Shown: piece after piece, positions 41,783 to 46,955 of the stretch
Position numbering within the stretch: position 1 is the stretch's first letter
How the letters are laid out: every line of letters starts with the position of its first letter
From: Terana coerulea
Taxonomy: Eukaryota > Basidiomycota > Agaricomycetes > Polyporales > Phanerochaetaceae
Direction: 5' to 3'
Assembly (NCBI GenBank): GCA_024811115.1
Contig: JAKOGH010001149.1
Span: 1 to 46,955, forward strand
DNA: 46,955 nt
Made by a program: the position numbers and the translations under genes
Notes under the pieces: model-generated
Seen by the model: the letters and a program-made list of their open reading frames with translations, nothing else
The model's database searches: none
What the model was told of the DNA's origin: nothing

Positions 41783-43948
41783 CTACATTGCCGCAACCTC
41801 GTGAATTAGAGTCTCGTGTGCGGGAGATCTCGCTACAATGTCGCAACGGAACTGCTTGGGATGACTAGCCGCCAAGATATTAGCATGGTTCGTGATATGT
41901 CACTTGCAGCTGACTTCACTCACCAAACGAACTCATACTTGCAGTCCATGTCAGGAGCGATTGGGTTGCCGTGCACATCCTTGGCCTTATTGATGTTGAG
42001 AGCCGCAAGAACGGATGCCACCGCAATCCACATCGACTCGTACGCCATAAATTGACCGGGGCATATACGCCGTCCGAAGCCGAAGATGATGTCGAGGGGT
42101 TGCGCACGGTCGGATCGACAACGAATTCACCTGCACTCGTGTGCTTGAGATAGCGCTCTGGGTTGAACTGTTCAGGGTTCGGGTAAACCTCAGGGTCATT
42201 GCACATAGCCCTATATCTTGTCGTCAGATCTGCTCCAGGATTTGGATGGTGAACACTTACCATAAGTTAGCCATAACGATAGAGCCCTTGGGCAGATAGT
42301 ATCCTTTGTATTCATCATCACATGTTAACCGATGCGGGACATCTATGATGGCAGTACGTTGAGAATGGTGTAGCTCCCGCCACATATCTGTCGGCACTTA
42401 CTCATTTGAACGACCGGGTTCCATCGTACAAGCTCCTTTACCATGGCGTGGACGTAGGGCAGACGGTCGTAGTCCGAGAAATCTGGCAGTCGACTTTTGC
42501 AAACGCGATCTATAGACTCTTGTGCTTTCCGCTGAACGTCCGGGTGCATTACCATGGCCAGAACAAAGAAGGTCAGAGAGGCGAGAGTCTGTATGTGGGA
42601 AGTTAGCTGTGCAACAGTACGACGCGAGCTGATCGTACGGTATCTGAGCCGCCTATCACACGACGTCAGGGCCATATCCTTGCTCGAAAAGGGAAATAAA
42701 ACGCACCCAGGTACATTGATGCTAAAGCAGACTTGGCAATCTTCTCCGCGTACGCGGAATCCTTTGCTTCGTGAATGAATCCATCGATCATGGAAGTAGC
42801 AGCGCATTCAACAGCCGTAGATCTCGTATCCTTTCGGCAACATCAGTATCTGATCGCAGCATCATCAAAGGCTTCACTTACCATACGTCGCTTGGCAAAG
42901 TCGAATGGCCTGTTTAAGGAGGCCAAGGTATATTGCGACCAGATGCGGGCTTGGTTCTGAAATGCCGCACCAGGGAACCATTCCGGTACATACTTCACTA
43001 CGGGCTTTGTCAGCGAAAGGGCATGAACCGACTGGTGGTATGTGCTCACGGATGGGGAAGATGTCGACCATGTACGAACCCGGAATGACCGTGGATTTGA
43101 TACAGTCGCCCGCTTTTTCGGCAGTCGCGATCCAGGGTCGTTTTCCTCTAGAACCTCAATCCCGTATGCAATATAGATTATCTGCGCATTGGTGACCCTG
43201 TGTTGCGCGTCACTCACTGCATTCATGTACAGCAACCAAGAAACTCACGTCTGAATGTGCTTCTCGTATCTTTCTGGGCTATCGAGGAGTAGCCTCAAGA
43301 GCCAGCGGCTTTCCTTTAGTTGGAGAGGCTGGTACTTCTTCATAGCTTGGGAGTTCAGCTCACGCTGAAAAGCTTTGCGTCCGTCACGCCACTCCTGGCC
43401 GTAATGCCAAAGGCCGAAGCTCCAGTCGAGTTTGCATCTTCAAACTGAGTCAATTACAGGTAAGGTTCACAGAGACGGACAGTAGGGCTTACAGCTCTTG
43501 GAGCATAACCATTCCCATGGCGGGCCTGGAAGCAGAAGGATGAGCGCATTGGTTCCAAGCGTAGAGTCTCGCGAGCATATTCACCTGTCAGAGTAGATAC
43601 TAGATTTCTTGTCGAGTAAGTCCTTCGCCGTCTCGTAGGAATTCAGGATTATCATATCGTTGCCAAATATCTTGAAATGAAGAACGTCAGATCCTGATGA
43701 ATAGTCTATCAGTATTCTTTGCGGAGGCAGAAGCAGGGGAACACACCGTATATTTCGCTCCACTGACGATAGACCCTTGCTACAGGTTCGTCCGGCATCT
43801 TCAAGTTACCAATAACCGGCCAGCCTTGTGGACCTGGAGGATATGGGAGGCCATGTCGACTCGCAATACGAGTAGCGAGTAGGAAAACAGCAAGCAGCGT
43901 GGCTAACAACAGCGCCAGCTCGATGAATCCCAAAGATGAGAAATACAT
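41783..43948 (-). CDS. Cytochrome P450 (OrdA/CYP64-like), two one-base frame breaks
   Basis: Microsomal haem monooxygenase. N-terminal membrane anchor (LALLLATLLAVFLLATRIA, residues about 10-28), proline hinge YPPGPQGWPVIGNLKMPDEP, then LHFKIFGNDMIILNSYETAK, DWSFGLWHYGQEWRDGRKAF, IIYIAYGIEV, IPGSYMVDIFPILKYVPEWF, I-helix LGGSDTT, DVQRKAQESIDRVC, ExxR as KELVRW, VPHRLTCDDEYKGYYLPKGS, PEQFNPERYL, haem loop FGFGRRICPG (Cys ligand) and a C-terminus HPKQFRCDIVARSPAHETL. At least nine introns join cleanly. Two places need one extra C on the coding strand: GACCCTGG (43135-43137) before IATAEKAGDCIK, and AACCCCTCGAC (42096-42099) before DIIFGFGRRICPG. As written, the haem loop is out of frame. Substrate unknown; no partner biosynthetic genes are nearby. 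Confidence 0.83.
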
Positions 43949-44838
43949 CGTGCTTGCTGCAGTACAGTACGATAAGAAGGTGCGCTGTTTTCAGAGCGGG
44001 TTGGACGGTGGGCTGATCGCGACAACCGAAACCCAGCACACCTTCGGTATTTAACGTCGATTTCGCTTGTAGGATTGATTCGACCTGAGACATCTGGGTA
44101 TTCGGCTAGGTAGGAACCCTTCCCGGGGAGACCAAATGTCGATAGACATAACGGGCCGACGTCGCAGAGAAGGGCAAAGCGCGCATGGGCGTTGAACGAG
44201 GCGTGCATCTGTGATGGAGGATGTTAGCCGGAGCACTGCTTCGACGCGGGCCTAGGAGATCACTCACGCGAGAGAGCGTCACGCTGCCCGTGCATGGAGC
44301 GTAACAATGCAGCCTCTGATAGGATCATTGCGCATAGCTAGTGCTGACAACGTTAGGACATGGCTTGTGGACATTCAAGCCGTTTTTACGCACTCGCAAT
44401 AGGTCGGTGAGAAGTATGTCCGAGCTAGTTGAGGTACCCGCCCATTTCAGGTTCGCCTTTAGGCGATCATATACAAGCGGGATTCGCGTCGTCCCTAAAG
44501 TATGCCTGCCGAGATACGGGGGATTATTCGCTACTGGCCTGCGTTCGGTCGTGTCCTCGCGTGCATGGCAAGGCAAACATCGAGCTACTTACTGTGGCAG
44601 CGTGCAGCGACGTTTTAATTAATTGGGGGCAAACAGTGTCTAGCGATGGTCAGTTACTACGTAGGCTCTTTGTGGGTATCAAGGAAAAAAACGTACATAT
44701 CTGTATCATAACTCACCATGACATAGCCATGTTCGTGTTTCTCTGAAGAGATTCCACGTCGCGATCAATCCGCGCAGGGGATGTGCGGCTCTTGGAGCTT
44801 AGACAATTAAATACCATACTGCCACCGTTCTTATTATC
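43949..44838. other. Intergenic region upstream of the P450
   Basis: About 890 bp between the P450 start and the tRNA gene. Several overlapping ORFs of 60-105 codons exist on both strands without motifs. The P450 promoter should lie here; I see no clear TATA box. Confidence 0.45.
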
Positions 44839-44926
44839 GGGCACTTGGCACAGTGGTAGCGCGCACGCTTCGCATCACATGGATTGCAATTGCGTGAGGT
44901 CGGGAGTTCAATCCTCCCAGTGTCCA
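44839..44926 (+). tRNA. tRNA-Ala(CGC) with a 16-nt intron
   Basis: Acceptor strands GGGCACT and AGTGTCC pair fully and include the G3:U70 wobble pair that identifies alanine tRNAs; the discriminator base is A. The anticodon stem CACGC pairs with GCGTG. The loop reads TTCGCA, then a 16-nt insert, then T, so the anticodon is CGC and the intron sits at the canonical position after base 37. The T arm is GGGAG-TTCAATC-CTCCC. The D arm (GCACAGTGGTAGCGC) has one mismatch. CCA is not encoded, as is normal in eukaryotes. Confidence 0.92.
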
Positions 44927-45801
44927 TTTTAATTTATTCATTTTGACTCCGGAGTGCCTGATCTATTTATAGCCATGTCGTCACAGCTGTTTTGTCTCCT
45001 TAGAGCACACCGCTCACACCTTCCAGAAAGACTGTGAAATGGTGATTCTCCTTTTCTCCCGGAGAATGGGAGAATGCGGCAATGCCCGGGCGTGACCATC
45101 ACGTCACAGCCACTTTGTCCCTCCCGATCACCCAAATACGGCTCCTGGCGGGATAGCGCTAGCCCCGTATCATTGCCTTTTAAGTAGGTCTCGGAAGCGC
45201 CTCACACCTCAGCTTCAAAGCGGGCCCTCTGACGAGAAAGAAGCATGTGTTTGAGGGTTTTAAATGTATCAGATAATCTAGCAGTATATTTGCGCTACTA
45301 TACAGAAGGCAAACAATATTGGAGGCAGGCATTCCAGTCACAGCACAAGTTATACACAGCGCCGACAGTATTCAGACTGCAAGGGTGCTCAACTAGCACT
45401 ATATTAGTGCCTGACTTGGCTTGAGAGAGCGCAAATTTAATTAGGCATAATATGGTAGCGGAATAGGAATGATTTAATCACTACGAGGTGGTATACTAAC
45501 CCTGCACCGACGTCCAACGCTGAGCAGCGGTTGAGCGGCAAACAGTAGTACCTAAACGGGGCAAGGCGGATCAAGCGCAAGTCCCAATTCAGCCGTTTGA
45601 ACGCGATCGCCGTGACAGAGGCTAACAAGCGCCCCTCCTCAATTCTCTCAATTCTCCCAATTCTCCTGAGAGAATCACCATTTCCCAGACGTCCTCACAC
45701 CTTCACACCCACCATAAATTGGCAACATCTGTTCGAGATGTGTACATTTTTGCTACACCACCCTTTCCCGCCTTTCTACCCTCTACGTCGTCAAGCCCAT
45801 C
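44927..45801. other. Intergenic region with inverted repeat arms
   Basis: About 875 bp between the tRNA and the PLD gene. Segments near 45030-45080 (GTGAAATGGTGATTCTCC, also able to fold on itself as GATTCTCC...GGAGAATG) and 45640-45690 (GAGAATCACCATTTCCCAG) are related in inverted orientation about 600 bp apart. The middle is AT-rich. It may be a degraded MITE; no target duplication could be defined. Confidence 0.4.
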
Positions 45802-46955
45802 ATGCCCACCGACGCCATATACCAACTCGCCTTGTCTCAGAAGACGGTAACGGAGGCGATGGAGAGGGACCCTGCTGCCCGCATTCTCGACGTCGCCTAC
45901 AAGGTCTTTCCGAGAAACCCCAGACCGCGAAGCGTTCGTCGAACGTGAGGACCCACGCCGATTTCACGCAGGAGGACCTCGACCGCGCAGAGCAAAGCGG
46001 GAAGTTTCCGTACAGACCGACTGATTTATTCTTAAAGGTGCGTTACGGTTGCGTCCCAGCGAAGCACATTTGTATTCACGTCGTATGGAGGACTAGATCT
46101 ATCATAATGTATTGGGTGCCCTCGAACATGGCCCGCTGAAGAACATGTGCTCCCCCAGTCTCATGGGATCATCTGGAGTGATACCTATCTCTGTCATTTC
46201 TCTGTGAGTCGTACAAATACAACTCGATGGCGACCATGCTGCTGACATAGTTTTAGTGTACCGGATATCATGCGATACTATAAGGACCTTATCATCGACG
46301 CTCAACACGAAGTATTCCTCGCAACTAACTATTGGGAGCCATCTTGGGGATCTCATTTGTGCGTGTTCTTCTAACTACTACTTCTATGCAACGAGGAGAA
46401 CGGATGGGCAGAACGTTGGGAGCGTTTGGACACGGTACTCGTGGCAACTAGCTCCCTCAGTACTGGCGTAAAAATGAGGCCTGCTGCAATGCATCAGCCA
46501 CCACGATATACATGGGAGCAACGTATGGTGTGCTGATTTAAGTCGGCACTACGCCCCGTGGAGGGACATCTGCGCCAGCTTCTGCTTTCAGCTCCCGCAA
46601 ACATCTTCTTACTAACCCTTGAACGTTCATAGCATACATGATGCGCTCATAGAACTATCTCGCCGTTCCGAGGCTCGACCAGAGAAGGAAAGACCCATTG
46701 TCAAGCTCATCTTTGACCGCGGTAACCCAAAGCAAGTGATCAAGAACCACCAGCGGGTCTCGGAGGAGCAATGGGCTGATCTTGGTCTCCCCACCAAGGA
46801 AGAAGTCAAATTCCTGCATCTCGAGGTCATGGTCAGTGATGGCGCTGCCTTCTTACGAGTTCATTCGACCTCAACAGCGCAACTCCTTTTGTAGAACTAT
46901 CACAGACCTATTATGGGCACGTTCCATGCTAAGTACATGGTAATTGACCGACGCG
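45802..46955 (+). CDS. Phospholipase D family protein (3' end outside window)
   Basis: Start MPTDAIYQLALSQKTVTEAM at ATG 45802. Exons continue with SSNVRTHADFTQEDLDRAEQ, SGKFPYRPTDLFLK, intron (donor GTGCGT, acceptor GGACTAG), IYHNVLGALEHGPLKNMCSP, SLMGSSGVIPISVISL, intron, VPDIMRYYKDLIIDAQHEVF, LATNYWEPS, a long gap (about 46360-46630) probably holding one or two introns, then HDALIELSRRSEARPEKERP, IVKLIFDRGNPKQVIKNHQR, intron (donor GTCAGTGA), and NYHRPIMGTFHAKYMVIDRR at the edge. HAKYMVID is the first HxKx4D catalytic motif; the second should follow outside. PLD enzymes hydrolyse or exchange phospholipid head groups. One base seems missing in the CC at 45910-45911 (VFP-EKPQTAKRSSN needs CCC); as written the first frame stops at about 45949. 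Confidence 0.78.

Noticed and set aside
41783..43948. A secondary-metabolite cluster around the P450
   Set aside because: No synthase, transporter, regulator or further tailoring enzyme is visible in the neighbourhood.
43806..44236. Several minus-strand ORFs overlapping the P450 start
   Set aside because: Shadow frames of the P450 N-terminal exon and its upstream region.
1..46955. CRISPR arrays, bacterial operons or phage genes
   Set aside because: No spaced palindromic repeats or prokaryotic gene organisation; spliceosomal introns throughout show a eukaryotic nuclear genome.

Overview
ORGANISM. The window reads as nuclear DNA of a mushroom-forming basidiomycete (Agaricomycetes, possibly Polyporales). 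Genes are split by many short GT-AG introns of about 50-65 nt. The protein families fit this group: expanded TKL-like kinases with an HGDLH catalytic loop, an F-box protein with the 'LLGLWASD.PYRG' segment, a fungal NAPE-PLD, an OrdA-like P450 and PIF/Harbinger and hAT-type DNA transposons. All family names come from recognising motifs; no search was run.

LAYOUT. 1-914: 3' end of a gene with a basic helical segment. 1373-2888: frame-broken F-box gene. 3101-40231: seven members of one kinase family in mixed orientation: A (-, 3101-4947), B (+, 8212-9867), C (-, 10296-12269), D (+, 14497-17069), E (+, 21524-26116, dead), GF (-, 26706-34480, dead) and H (-, 38651-40231). A complete NAPE-PLD (5769-7188, -) sits among them. 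41783-43948 (-): cytochrome P450. 44839-44926: intron-containing tRNA-Ala(CGC). 45802 to the window end: phospholipase D family gene, cut by the window edge.

MOBILE DNA. 17-38 kb is a transposon-rich graveyard. Kinase E holds a 3.4-kb element with imperfect terminal inverted repeats. Kinase GF is broken three times: a dispersed repeat (X) lies inside its kinase domain, a 5.24-kb PIF/Harbinger element lies inside that repeat, and a 669-bp hAT-like element lies in its last exon. A second copy of X at 19006-19408 preserves the empty Harbinger site. Two related hAT-type MITEs (35712-36048, 37659-38016) each keep a perfect 8-bp target duplication.

HOW IT FITS TOGETHER. The kinases share intron positions and an N-terminal module ending in a 'LLALR..AQ..LDFI'-like motif, so they arose by local duplication. 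The copies range from apparently complete (B) to lacking catalytic residues (E, GF). Several otherwise well-conserved genes (kinases A, C, D, H, P450, PLD) each need a one-base correction, mostly at short C/G runs. This is either a consensus-sequence problem or real decay, and it limits how far 'pseudogene' can be asserted for them.
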